From Aliidiomarina minuta (GTDB lineage: Bacteria; Pseudomonadota; Gammaproteobacteria; Enterobacterales; Alteromonadaceae): DNA of 64,000 bases. The DNA lies in NCBI RefSeq assembly GCF_003987145.1, contig NZ_PIPL01000001.1, forward strand, positions 558,001-622,000, given 5' to 3'. The notes beneath the pieces are model-generated. The model had not been told where the DNA came from. It ran no database searches and saw only the letters and a program-made list of their open reading frames with translations. Below are positions 26,917-34,714 of this stretch, one piece after another. The position numbers and the translations under genes were made by a program. Numbering within the stretch: position 1 is the stretch's first letter; the number at the start of each line of letters is the position of its first letter.

Positions 26917-27555
26917 TTAACTGATTTTAGCCAGCAGGTCTCGTGTTGCATTGACCATCTGCTTGCGATTAAAAATAACCTGACGACGTTTGCCGCCAAG
27001 CTGACGCCATAATACTGCGCTGCGAATCCCTGCCAGCAACAAAGCTCTGATGCGTTGCTGAACCTGGGTTTGTTTAAGGTGTTGAGGGTCACCATTAATT
27101 TGAATACGAGGGCCCAGAGGGCTTATAACATCACTGTACAGACTACCGAGATTATTGATCACGGTTGCCTCATCAAAGTTAAATTCTTCACGTTGACGAA
27201 CTACCTGATTAATACTTTCACCCATTTTTTGCAACGCAGCGTCGCTTTTTACCAGGCGTCGCTCTAACTGCAGCATACCTACTACATAACGGGTTTGTTC
27301 TACGTCCTTGTCTCCCTGGGAATCGAGCTGCCGTAGCAATACCTGTAACCCAGGGCGCAACTGGTAAAGATCACCATAAACAGCCTCTGTATTTTCTGGA
27401 TCAACGACTAACAGGCTGTTTATTAACGTGTCCGGTGCTTCTGCAGGAACGACTTCACCGCGTTTAGCCAGTTGTTGCACGCACACAGAAGCCAGGCAGA
27501 CACCGGCAAATGCGAGCATACGTTGTTGCCAGATATCCGTTGCCAACTGACTCAT
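26917..27555 (-). CDS. hflD: High frequency lysogenization protein HflD
   Basis: Membrane-associated helical protein. In E. coli it binds phage lambda CII and affects lysogeny; its housekeeping role is unclear. The 212-residue protein has the family order ATDIWQQRMLAFAGVCLAS near the N-terminus, then LGGKRRQVIFNRKQ near the C-terminus. It overlaps the mnmA stop by four bases and precedes purB, the position used to recognise the gene across gammaproteobacteria. Confidence 0.92.
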   Translation of the reverse strand: MSQLATDIWQQRMLAFAGVCLASVCVQQLAKRGEVVPAEAPDTLINSLLVVDPENTEAVYGDLYQLRPGLQVLLRQLDSQGDKDVEQTRYVVGMLQLERRLVKSDAALQKMGESINQVVRQREEFNFDEATVINNLGSLYSDVISPLGPRIQINGDPQHLKQTQVQQRIRALLLAGIRSAVLWRQLGGKRRQVIFNRKQMVNATRDLLAKIS

Positions 27556-28685
27556 AATGCGACCTCGTGTTGCGTGATACGGGATTCAATAATGCCGCCG
27601 CCAAGGCAGACATCTCCCTTATAAAATACGGCGGACTGTCCCGGAGTAACCGATGATATCGGCTCGTCAAAATAAACATGCAGAGTCTCATCATTCTGAG
27701 GTTCAATACGGCAACCAATATCCTGTTGACGATAACGTGTCTTCACTGTGCACTCTATGCTGTGCTTTATATTTTCTCTGTTTACCCAGTGTAACTGTTT
27801 GGCAATCAGCCCATCCGAGAAAAGAAGCGGGTGGTTGCGCCCCTGAGCCACAATCAGGTGATTTTTAGCAACATCTTTATCGACAACATACCAGGGGTCT
27901 TCGCCAGCGTTAGCCATACCGCCAATCAGCAAACCTTTACGCTGACCAAGGGTATGATACATCAGGCCCTGGTGTTCACCGATGACATCGCCATCTACGG
28001 TAACCATAGGACCGGGTTTAGCGGGTAAATACTGTTGTAAGAAGTCTTTAAATTTGCGCTCGCCAATAAAGCAGATACCCGTGGAATCTTTTTTATCATG
28101 AGTTACCAGTCCCTGTTCCTCGGCAATACGCCGCACCTCAGGTTTTTCTATGCTGCCTACAGGAAACAACGTTTGCGCAATGTGTTCTGAAGAAAGAGTA
28201 TATAAAAAGTAGCTCTGATCTTTATTCTCATCGAGACCACGCAACAGCTCCCAGCTAGTGCCATTAAAGCGGCGCTGGCAGTAATGTCCGGTCGCAATAT
28301 AATCGGCTTCCAGGGCGTCGGCGGCAAACTCGAGAAATGCTTTAAACTTAATTTCTTTATTGCACATGATATCTGGATTAGGAGTGCGGCCAGCTTTATA
28401 TTCCTGGAGGAAATATTCAAATACGTTGTCCCAGTACTCGGCGGCAAAATTGATCGTATGCAACTCAATGCCTAATTTCTGGCATACAGCTTCCGCATCT
28501 GCCAAATCTTCAGAAGCAGCACAGTATTCATCGGTATCATCTTCTTCCCAGTTTTTCATAAACAGGCCTTCAACCTGATAGCCCTGCTGCTGTAACAAGT
28601 AGGCGGAAACGGAAGAATCAACACCGCCGGACATACCGACGATAACTTTGCATTCTGCTGGGGGCTTTTCAGAAGAGTGGATCAT
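27552..28685 (-). CDS. mnmA: tRNA-specific 2-thiouridylase MnmA
   Basis: Thiolates U34 of tRNA for Lys, Glu and Gln. The 377-residue protein has the PP-loop GMSGGVDSS (17-25). The two catalytic cysteines lie in NPDIMCNKEIKF and GICFIGERKF, which take sulfur from a relay protein. The C-terminal barrel ends in PGQSAVFYKGDVCLGGG. It lies 57 bases after rluE and overlaps hflD by four bases. The E. coli nudJ gene that sits between rluE and mnmA is missing here. Confidence 0.97.
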   Translation of the reverse strand: MIHSSEKPPAECKVIVGMSGGVDSSVSAYLLQQQGYQVEGLFMKNWEEDDTDEYCAASEDLADAEAVCQKLGIELHTINFAAEYWDNVFEYFLQEYKAGRTPNPDIMCNKEIKFKAFLEFAADALEADYIATGHYCQRRFNGTSWELLRGLDENKDQSYFLYTLSSEHIAQTLFPVGSIEKPEVRRIAEEQGLVTHDKKDSTGICFIGERKFKDFLQQYLPAKPGPMVTVDGDVIGEHQGLMYHTLGQRKGLLIGGMANAGEDPWYVVDKDVAKNHLIVAQGRNHPLLFSDGLIAKQLHWVNRENIKHSIECTVKTRYRQQDIGCRIEPQNDETLHVYFDEPISSVTPGQSAVFYKGDVCLGGGIIESRITQHEVAL

Positions 28686-28742
28686 GCCTGTGCCTGGACC
28701 TCATTTTGAACCTGGATGGCTTGCAATAGGTGACGGATTTTA

Positions 28743-29345
28743 TCACTTTCTCTGTCGCTGCGCTACGTTTGCCAGCCCTTCAGGAGCCGCTTCATACCAT
28801 TCTCCGACCGCAATATCCTGAATAGTCCAGTTACCCACCTGTGAACGGATCAAACGCAGAGTAGGGTGCCCAATATGTGCTGTCATGCGTCGCACCTGGC
28901 GATTTTTACCTTCGCGGATAGTCAGTTTTAACCAGGTGTCCTTAATGCTTTTGCGAATCCGAACCGGTGGATTCCGTGGCCATAACCAGTCTGGTTCATC
29001 TACTTGCACCACTTGAGCTGGGCGGGTAAGGCCATCTTTTAGTTCGACACCTTGCTGCAATGCATTCAGAGCAGATATGGAAGGTTCACCTTCAACTAAT
29101 ACATAATAGGTTTTTTCCAGTTTAAAGTCCGGATCGCTGATTCGAGCTTGTAAGCGGCCATCATTAGTCAGCAGGAGCAGGCCTTCACTGTCTTTGTCCA
29201 GCCTTCCGGCTGGATACACATCAGGTACCTTAATATAGTCAGCCAGCGTGCTGTCACCCTGTTGGCCACTAAACTGAGTTAATACAGCAAATGGCTTGTT
29301 AAACAAAAGTAATTTACTGACTCGGGGACGGGGTCTGCGCGCCAT
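28743..29345 (-). CDS. rluE: 23S rRNA pseudouridine(2457) synthase
   Basis: Pseudouridine synthase of the RsuA family; in E. coli RluE modifies position 2457 of 23S rRNA. The 200-residue protein has the catalytic aspartate in GRLDKDSEGLLLL (D50) and the KLTIREGKNRQVRRM motif. It has no S4 domain, as expected for RluE. An earlier ATG at 29381 is in frame, but the ATG at 29345 has AAGGA upstream and gives the usual short N-terminus. Position next to mnmA supports RluE over its paralogues. Confidence 0.9.
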   Translation of the reverse strand: MARRPRPRVSKLLLFNKPFAVLTQFSGQQGDSTLADYIKVPDVYPAGRLDKDSEGLLLLTNDGRLQARISDPDFKLEKTYYVLVEGEPSISALNALQQGVELKDGLTRPAQVVQVDEPDWLWPRNPPVRIRKSIKDTWLKLTIREGKNRQVRRMTAHIGHPTLRLIRSQVGNWTIQDIAVGEWYEAAPEGLANVAQRQRK

Positions 29346-29475
29346 ATTCTGAATCCTTATTGAAGACGGGCTTAAGATCATGAAGGCTAATCAAAGGAAA
29401 ATCCAGTTTCGGGCTGGTCTTTATTCCCTTCAGTAAGCGATAATGGCGCCCTCGGTAATTTTAACTGGAGTAATA

Positions 29476-30255
29476 ATGAGTAACAAAAAGCGAGTAGGGG
29501 GTAGCCTGGATAAGGCGCTGCGGCAGGAATCTGAGTTCAGGCCTGTCGCTGTTTTGAGTGAAGGCTGGGAGCTTACAAAAACGACCTTTTCTCCTCTGTT
29601 AGGTGCTCTGGTAGTCGCTTTAGCAATTCTTGTTATCGCCATCATGCTGGTTATTCAATTTATGTTTGGTGGTGAATTAAATCTGGAAGAAGGCAACAGC
29701 ACTCAAATTCTGGGCCTTTTACAATTACTTATTATGCCTCCACTAATGGCCGCTGTTCATATGATGGGGATCCAACATAGTATTGGTAAAAAAAGCCGGG
29801 TAAATGATGTCTTTATGTTTCTGAAAAGACCTTTTCCTTTAATTATTACCGCCATTATTACTTCCCTTATCGTACAACTGCCAGGAATGTTTGCTGCAGG
29901 CAGTATTTTAGTTTTACTTATTATCGCCTTTTTTTCCATTACGCTCTCTATGGCGCTGCCTTTAGTCGCCGAGTACCAGCTTTCTCCATTGCAGGCAGTA
30001 AAAACATCTTTTCTGGTAGTCATTAAACGTTTTTTCGCTTTTGCGACAGTGTATGCCGCGATGCTGGGATTATTTATTGTTGCAGCCATTCCTTTTGGAC
30101 TGGGCCTCATCTGGGTGGCTCCTATGTATTACAACGTCAAGGGTATTTTATACCGCGAGATTTTTGGTGTTGCGACAGATGAAAATGAGGCTAAAACATC
30201 TCATAAAGCAGAAGATAATGACGACAGTGACAACTCAAATACCTGGTCCGCGTGA
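29476..30255 (+). CDS. Multi-span membrane protein, unrecognised
   Basis: A 259-residue protein with a charged N-terminus (about 1-35), then several hydrophobic segments (around 40-62, 77-100, 118-165, 190-230), and a very acidic, serine-rich C-terminal tail. I do not recognise a transporter signature or catalytic residue. The frame is open 11 codons upstream, but the ATG at 29476 follows ACTGGAG and was chosen. It diverges from rluE and precedes the bax-like gene by 53 bases in the same direction. Location in the inner membrane is inferred. Confidence 0.75.
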   Translation: MSNKKRVGGSLDKALRQESEFRPVAVLSEGWELTKTTFSPLLGALVVALAILVIAIMLVIQFMFGGELNLEEGNSTQILGLLQLLIMPPLMAAVHMMGIQHSIGKKSRVNDVFMFLKRPFPLIITAIITSLIVQLPGMFAAGSILVLLIIAFFSITLSMALPLVAEYQLSPLQAVKTSFLVVIKRFFAFATVYAAMLGLFIVAAIPFGLGLIWVAPMYYNVKGILYREIFGVATDENEAKTSHKAEDNDDSDNSNTWSA

Positions 30256-30308
30256 TTTGTAAAGAAACAATAGGTATAGTTGGGTTTCGTTCTCAAGAGG
30301 TGTACTGA

Positions 30309-31145
30309 ATGAATTGGCTTTTTAGAATTATAGCAACACTGGTTATTGTAATCGCCGTTATCTATCCGTTTTATGAACAGATTGAAAAGATGGAAGCAGA
30401 TACTAGCAGAGAGGCAACTGTCACCACCGGATTACCTGCTGTTTATGTAAGTCCGGCAACGACTACTACTGACTTGCCTGACTTTGCGTCTATACGCGAT
30501 ATCACTGAGCGCAAAAAAACATTTTTTGCTTATTTATTACCCGCTATTCATGAAGAGAATCAGCGTATTGAAGAGCAGCGAGTGCATTTGCGTCGTATTC
30601 AGGAAAAGCAAAGACTTGGAAAAACATTAACTAATCGAGAGAAAGAATGGCTGAATGAAATGGCCAACTTTTATCGGGTCGAAGAAACTCAGCGAAAAGG
30701 TCAAATCGCCGATTTATTGAATCGGGCCGATATTATACCTGATACTTTAATTTTAATTCAGGCCGCTAATGAGTCTGGTTGGGGGACTTCGCGGTTTGCT
30801 ACGGATGCACTTAATTTCTTCGGCCAATGGTGCTGGACTCAGGGCTGTGGTTTAGTTCCAGCAGCGCGTCCAGACGGACAGGTTTATGAGGTTCGTACTT
30901 TTGAAAGTATGGAAGCTTCTGTACGTAGTTATATTCGCAACCTGAATACGCACTTTGCTTATTCTGATTTACGTGGGATACGTTCAGAGCTGCGCGCCAA
31001 CAATGACGATATCTCCTCGACATATTTAACTCAGGGATTGTTAAGTTATTCTGAGCGTGGCGAGGAGTATATTGAAGAATTAAATCAAATGATACGCATC
31101 AATCGTCCTATCATTCTTGAAGTTCAGGAAGAGATTGACTCTTAA
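30309..31145 (+). CDS. bax: Bax-like glucosaminidase-domain protein
   Basis: The 278-residue protein has an N-terminal membrane anchor (about 4-22), a helical linker, and a C-terminal mannosyl-glycoprotein endo-beta-N-acetylglucosaminidase-like domain as in E. coli Bax. Visible marks are IQAANESGWGTSRFA with the likely catalytic glutamate, ALNFFGQWCWTQGCG, and the SYIRNLNTH helix. It probably acts on peptidoglycan in the periplasm, but the bond cut is unknown. Its stop overlaps the convergent ttcA end by four bases. Confidence 0.85.
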   Translation: MNWLFRIIATLVIVIAVIYPFYEQIEKMEADTSREATVTTGLPAVYVSPATTTTDLPDFASIRDITERKKTFFAYLLPAIHEENQRIEEQRVHLRRIQEKQRLGKTLTNREKEWLNEMANFYRVEETQRKGQIADLLNRADIIPDTLILIQAANESGWGTSRFATDALNFFGQWCWTQGCGLVPAARPDGQVYEVRTFESMEASVRSYIRNLNTHFAYSDLRGIRSELRANNDDISSTYLTQGLLSYSERGEEYIEELNQMIRINRPIILEVQEEIDS

Positions 31146-32056
31146 GACTTGCCAATATTAACGACATTGATACTCATATCAATGTCGTTATCTTCCTTCT
31201 GAAAGACATTACCAGTTATAACCTGCTGATCAAAAGCGGTGTCTCCGTCAATCATGGGAGTTCCCGTTTGTTTAACCCCGGCGAAATCAAATAGTTTATT
31301 ATCTGTCAGGTGCGATGGCACTACATTCTGCATAGCAGTAAACATGCTCTCAATACGCCCTGGAAACTGTTGGTCCCACTGACGCAACATGTCTTTTATC
31401 GACTGCCGCTGCAGGTTTTTTTGCGAACCACAAAGGTTACAGGGAATAATGGGGTACTTCTGAGCATCTGCGTAGACTTGAATATCTTTTTCTTTAACGT
31501 AAGCAAGTGGACGAATCACCACATGCTCGCCATTATCACTCACCAACTTAGGCGGCATGGACTTCAGGCTTCCACCATGAAACATATTCAAAAACAGCGT
31601 TTCCAACATGTCATCACGGTGATGACCCAGTGCTATTTTGGTAGCTCCCAGCTCTTTTGCGGTACGGTACAGAATACCGCGACGTAAACGCGAGCATAAG
31701 GAGCAAGTGGTTTTTCCTTCGGGAATTTTCTCTTTAACAATAGCGTAAGTATCTTCTTCGATAATACGGTAATCTACGCCAGCTTCTTGCAAGTATTGTG
31801 GAAGGATATGCTCTGGGAAACCGGGTTGTTTCTGGTCCAGATTAACGGCAATAATTTTAAAAGAAACCGGAGCAACCTGCTGCAGATAACGCAAGACTGA
31901 AAGCATAGTGTAACTGTCTTTGCCGCCTGACAGACAAACCATTATTCGGTCGCCTTCCTCGATCATAGCAAAGTCATTAATAGCCTGGCCAACCTGGCGA
32001 CGAATGCGCTTTTCCAGTTTATTTAAACTATATTGCTGTTTCTGTTGTTGAGACAT
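31142..32056 (-). CDS. ttcA: tRNA 2-thiocytidine(32) synthetase TtcA
   Basis: Thiolates C32 of some tRNAs using a 4Fe-4S cluster. The 304-residue protein has the PP-loop SGGKDS (43-48) and two CxxC pairs, CSLCSRLRRG and CNLCGSQ, that hold the cluster and active-site sulfur. It follows uspE on the same strand after 82 bases, part of the conserved fnr-uspE-ttcA order. The last codons contain the 13-base hairpin stem that probably ends the opposing bax transcript. Confidence 0.96.
   Translation of the reverse strand: MSQQQKQQYSLNKLEKRIRRQVGQAINDFAMIEEGDRIMVCLSGGKDSYTMLSVLRYLQQVAPVSFKIIAVNLDQKQPGFPEHILPQYLQEAGVDYRIIEEDTYAIVKEKIPEGKTTCSLCSRLRRGILYRTAKELGATKIALGHHRDDMLETLFLNMFHGGSLKSMPPKLVSDNGEHVVIRPLAYVKEKDIQVYADAQKYPIIPCNLCGSQKNLQRQSIKDMLRQWDQQFPGRIESMFTAMQNVVPSHLTDNKLFDFAGVKQTGTPMIDGDTAFDQQVITGNVFQKEDNDIDMSINVVNIGKS
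31160..31189 (+). terminator. Strong hairpin downstream of bax, inside the ttcA 3' coding end
   Basis: A 13-base perfect stem AACGACATTGATA (31160-31172), loop CTCA, and TATCAATGTCGTT (31177-31189) begins 14 bases after the bax stop. It is within codons for the last residues of TtcA on the other strand. The following ATCTTCCTTCT is only moderately T-rich. Confidence 0.55.
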
Positions 32057-32138
32057 TATAAACCCTGTAAAGCGTGGGCAGGCGGCGCTGCATCGTTAAA
32101 AAGCGCTAGTATACCTGCCCACAGCAAGGGTTTAAATG

Positions 32139-33062
32139 CTATTCCGCCAGTGGTGATTTAAAGCCTTCGGGTTTTATCGCCAGGACATCACAATTAAGCT
32201 GCTCAATCACGTGTTCGGCGGTATTCCCCAACAAGGCGGCAGTAATACCGGTACGACCTATAGTACCTAATACCACCAGTTCGGCATCAAGCTCGTCTGC
32301 CAGGGCAGGTATCTGGTCCTCAGGCAAACCTTCGCGTACATGCAGGTTTTCTTCCAGCAGCCTGTGCTCTTCAGCTAATTTGCCTAATGATTCCTGATGA
32401 TAATTACGCACATTAGCCTGATAATCGCTGGTATCGAATTCTGGAATTTCAATAGCCATGTTCAGCGGTGCAGTGGGGTAACAGTTAACCAGATGTAAGT
32501 GGGCCTCCAGCAGTTCACTCATGCCTTTAGCGGATTTAATAATACGTTCATTTAATGACTGATGAGGTTTATCATCGGCGCCGGCATTAACCGCAGCTAT
32601 AACCTGGCCATGCGGAGGCCATTCATGCTCTTTAACCAGAAGTACGGGGCAGGGGGCTTTACGCAATAAATGCCAGTCTGTAGGCGTAAAAATAACACTC
32701 TGCAGTTTATCGTGGCGGTGAGTGCCCTTGATGATAAGATCATGTTTTTGCTCAAGAGAGGTTTTAATAATGGACTCAAACGGCCGATGATGCCAAACCA
32801 CTTTAATATCCAGCTCCAATCCTCGGGTATCATAATCTTTCAATAAGTCTTCTACCCACTGCTCATGGCCTTCTACCAGTCCCGAACGCATTGATTCTCG
32901 TTCTTCACCGGACAACATGGTGGTCATTTCATAGGAAAAGTCATAGATTGAGAGAAAGAGAGTAAGTGAAGCTGACTGCAACCGAGCTAGCTTTAACCCT
33001 CTGTTCAGAGCTTTTTGTGAATCCGCAGACGGATCGAGTACAACTAAAATATTCTTATACAT
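32139..33062 (-). CDS. uspE: Universal stress protein UspE
   Basis: Tandem universal stress protein of 307 residues, made of two Usp domains (about 1-145 and 155-300). The first begins with YKNILVVLDPSADSQKALNR. The second ends with the nucleotide-loop-like VLGTIGRTGITAALLGNTAE. Such proteins aid survival of stress and affect motility and aggregation in E. coli. It lies 53 bases downstream of fnr, as in E. coli and Shewanella, which suggests oxygen-linked expression. Confidence 0.94.
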   Translation of the reverse strand: MYKNILVVLDPSADSQKALNRGLKLARLQSASLTLFLSIYDFSYEMTTMLSGEERESMRSGLVEGHEQWVEDLLKDYDTRGLELDIKVVWHHRPFESIIKTSLEQKHDLIIKGTHRHDKLQSVIFTPTDWHLLRKAPCPVLLVKEHEWPPHGQVIAAVNAGADDKPHQSLNERIIKSAKGMSELLEAHLHLVNCYPTAPLNMAIEIPEFDTSDYQANVRNYHQESLGKLAEEHRLLEENLHVREGLPEDQIPALADELDAELVVLGTIGRTGITAALLGNTAEHVIEQLNCDVLAIKPEGFKSPLAE

Positions 33063-33115
33063 AGGGTGTCTCCTGATTGCTTCCCACCTGAGTGTAGCTG
33101 ATCAAAGGCACTTCG

Positions 33116-33856
33116 CTATGATGTAGCGCAAGCTCTTAACTGTAAACCCGCTATATCCTGCAACCGCGGGCTGTCTTTAAGGAAAATAAACTTGCCGTCT
33201 ACCGTAATACAGGATTCTCTGTGCAACTTACTAAGTAGCCGGCTCACCGTTTCTACCGTTAAGCCAAGGAAGTTTCCAATCTCAGCACGAGTCATGCTTA
33301 AACGAAATTCACGGGAAGAAAGGCCGCGGCTACGAAAACGTTCTGAGAAGTCGAGTAAAAAAGTAGCCAGGCGTTGTTCAGCACTTTTATTATTAAGTAA
33401 TGACATCAGTTGTTTATCCGCACTTATTTCACTACTCATTAAACGCATAACCTGGCGCCGCAACAAGGGCAACTGGTCACTCAGGGTCTCCAGGTTTGCA
33501 TAAGGAATTTCACAGACCATGGATGTTTCCAGTGCTTCAGAGAAACTACAATAAGTGGAGCTGTGAACTGAATCAAAACCAATCAAATCACCGGGCAGAT
33601 GAAATGCCGTGATTTGAGCATCGCCGTCATTAGAAACGCTGTAGCTTTTGAAGCTGCCGGAGCGCACCGCATACAAGGATCGTAAAGGTTCGCCAGCCTG
33701 AAAGATCAGTTCGCCTTTGTGATAAGGGCGTTTGCGCTCAATAATATTATCCAGCTGATTGAGCGATGAGTCATCCAACGTGTAAGGTAGGCATAACTGA
33801 CTGATACTACAGTTCTGACAATTGATATTGCTTACTACCCGAAAACGTTCTGACAT
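33116..33856 (-). CDS. fnr: Fumarate and nitrate reduction regulator Fnr
   Basis: Oxygen-sensing transcription factor of the CRP family. The 246-residue protein has the N-terminal cysteine set for a 4Fe-4S cluster, C13, C16 and C22 (NCQNCSISQLC), plus the internal C103 in TYCSF. The cyclic-nucleotide-type fold follows, and a C-terminal helix-turn-helix lies in EIGNFLGLTVETVSRLL. It lies 18 bases after the TauE/SafE-like gene, so it may be transcribed with the cbb3 maturation genes. A TTGATNNNNATCAA-like site upstream of ccoN is a candidate target. Confidence 0.95.
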   Translation of the reverse strand: MSERFRVVSNINCQNCSISQLCLPYTLDDSSLNQLDNIIERKRPYHKGELIFQAGEPLRSLYAVRSGSFKSYSVSNDGDAQITAFHLPGDLIGFDSVHSSTYCSFSEALETSMVCEIPYANLETLSDQLPLLRRQVMRLMSSEISADKQLMSLLNNKSAEQRLATFLLDFSERFRSRGLSSREFRLSMTRAEIGNFLGLTVETVSRLLSKLHRESCITVDGKFIFLKDSPRLQDIAGLQLRACATS

Positions 33857-33874
33857 GTTATTTCTTCCTTTAAA

Positions 33875-34528
33875 TCAGTTCCATTGTTGCACAGCAACAG
33901 CACAGGTCATGATGCCGTATACCAACAATAAGATACCGGCGACCCAGCGAAAACCAGCAGAAGTCACCAAGGTACTCAGTTTGCGACTAAACACTCCGAA
34001 AATCAACATGGAAGGTAAAGTTCCGAGACCAAATGCCAGCATAGTCAGAGCACCGCCCTGGGGACTACCTGACAAAGCGGCCCAGGTTAGTGCGCTGTAG
34101 ACTAAACCGCAGGGCAGCCAGCCCCACAACATACCGGCAATATACAAACGACCGGCACCGGCATTCGCCGGGAAATACCTTAGCAGGGGTTTAATCAAAC
34201 GCCATAAATAAGCGCCAACGCGCTCCAGAAAGGCCAATGCCATCCAGACTCTGGTGATATACAAAGCAAGTAATATCATCATCAGTCCAGCTGCGAAACG
34301 CACTATAATTAAGGATTGATTGCTCACTTGAGTGATGGCAAAAATAGCGCTACCCAGAATAGCCCCGGCTAGCATATAAGAGGAAATACGCCCCAGATTA
34401 TAAATCAACAGTCGCCATGGCGATTGATTCAGCCCCATAGCGCCCGCAAGACCACCACACATAGCAATACAGTGTCCACTACCGGCCAGCCCCATCAGAA
34501 CGGCGGAAACGAGATCAATTTGCTGCAT
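33875..34528 (-). CDS. TauE/SafE-like membrane protein of the cbb3 cluster
   Basis: A 217-residue, six-span membrane protein. It begins with GLAGSGHCIAMCGGLAGAMG, a variant common in proteins encoded beside ccoS. A second GWLPCGLVYSAL segment follows. The HCxxMCGG motif could bind copper. Family members are called sulfite exporter-like or cytochrome biogenesis proteins, but a role in cbb3 copper or heme handling is the better guess from context. Its start overlaps the ccoS end by 14 bases. Confidence 0.82.
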   Translation of the reverse strand: MQQIDLVSAVLMGLAGSGHCIAMCGGLAGAMGLNQSPWRLLIYNLGRISSYMLAGAILGSAIFAITQVSNQSLIIVRFAAGLMMILLALYITRVWMALAFLERVGAYLWRLIKPLLRYFPANAGAGRLYIAGMLWGWLPCGLVYSALTWAALSGSPQGGALTMLAFGLGTLPSMLIFGVFSRKLSTLVTSAGFRWVAGILLLVYGIMTCAVAVQQWN

Positions 34529-34712
34529 CGTCGTCCTGTTTGTTTGCCTTTTTGTTGTTTTTTTTCTGCGGCTCTTCTTCGTCCAGCAGGATATTCATGC
34601 CCTGACGTTCAAGATCATCAAACTGATCGTTACGGACCGCCCACCAGAACAGTGCTATCACCAGAATAACCAGAAGAATAGCGGCAGGCACTGCGATATG
34701 AATGATTTCCAT
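34515..34712 (-). CDS. ccoS: Cbb3 oxidase assembly protein CcoS
   Basis: A 65-residue membrane protein with one N-terminal span (about 5-25), followed by FWWAVRNDQFDDLERQG, the family hallmark, and a charged tail rich in Lys and Asp. CcoS is needed for cofactor insertion in cbb3 oxidase. The frame is open 29 codons upstream into ccoI; the ATG at 34712, only 2 bases after the ccoI stop, gives the standard protein. Confidence 0.92.
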   Translation of the reverse strand: MEIIHIAVPAAILLVILVIALFWWAVRNDQFDDLERQGMNILLDEEEPQKKNNKKANKQDDDAAN

Positions 34713-34714
34713 GG

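Noticed and set aside
31165..31184. TTGATACTCATATCAA as an FNR box
   Set aside because: The spacer is 6 bases instead of 4 and the site is in the ttcA 3' end; it is the core of a perfect hairpin instead.
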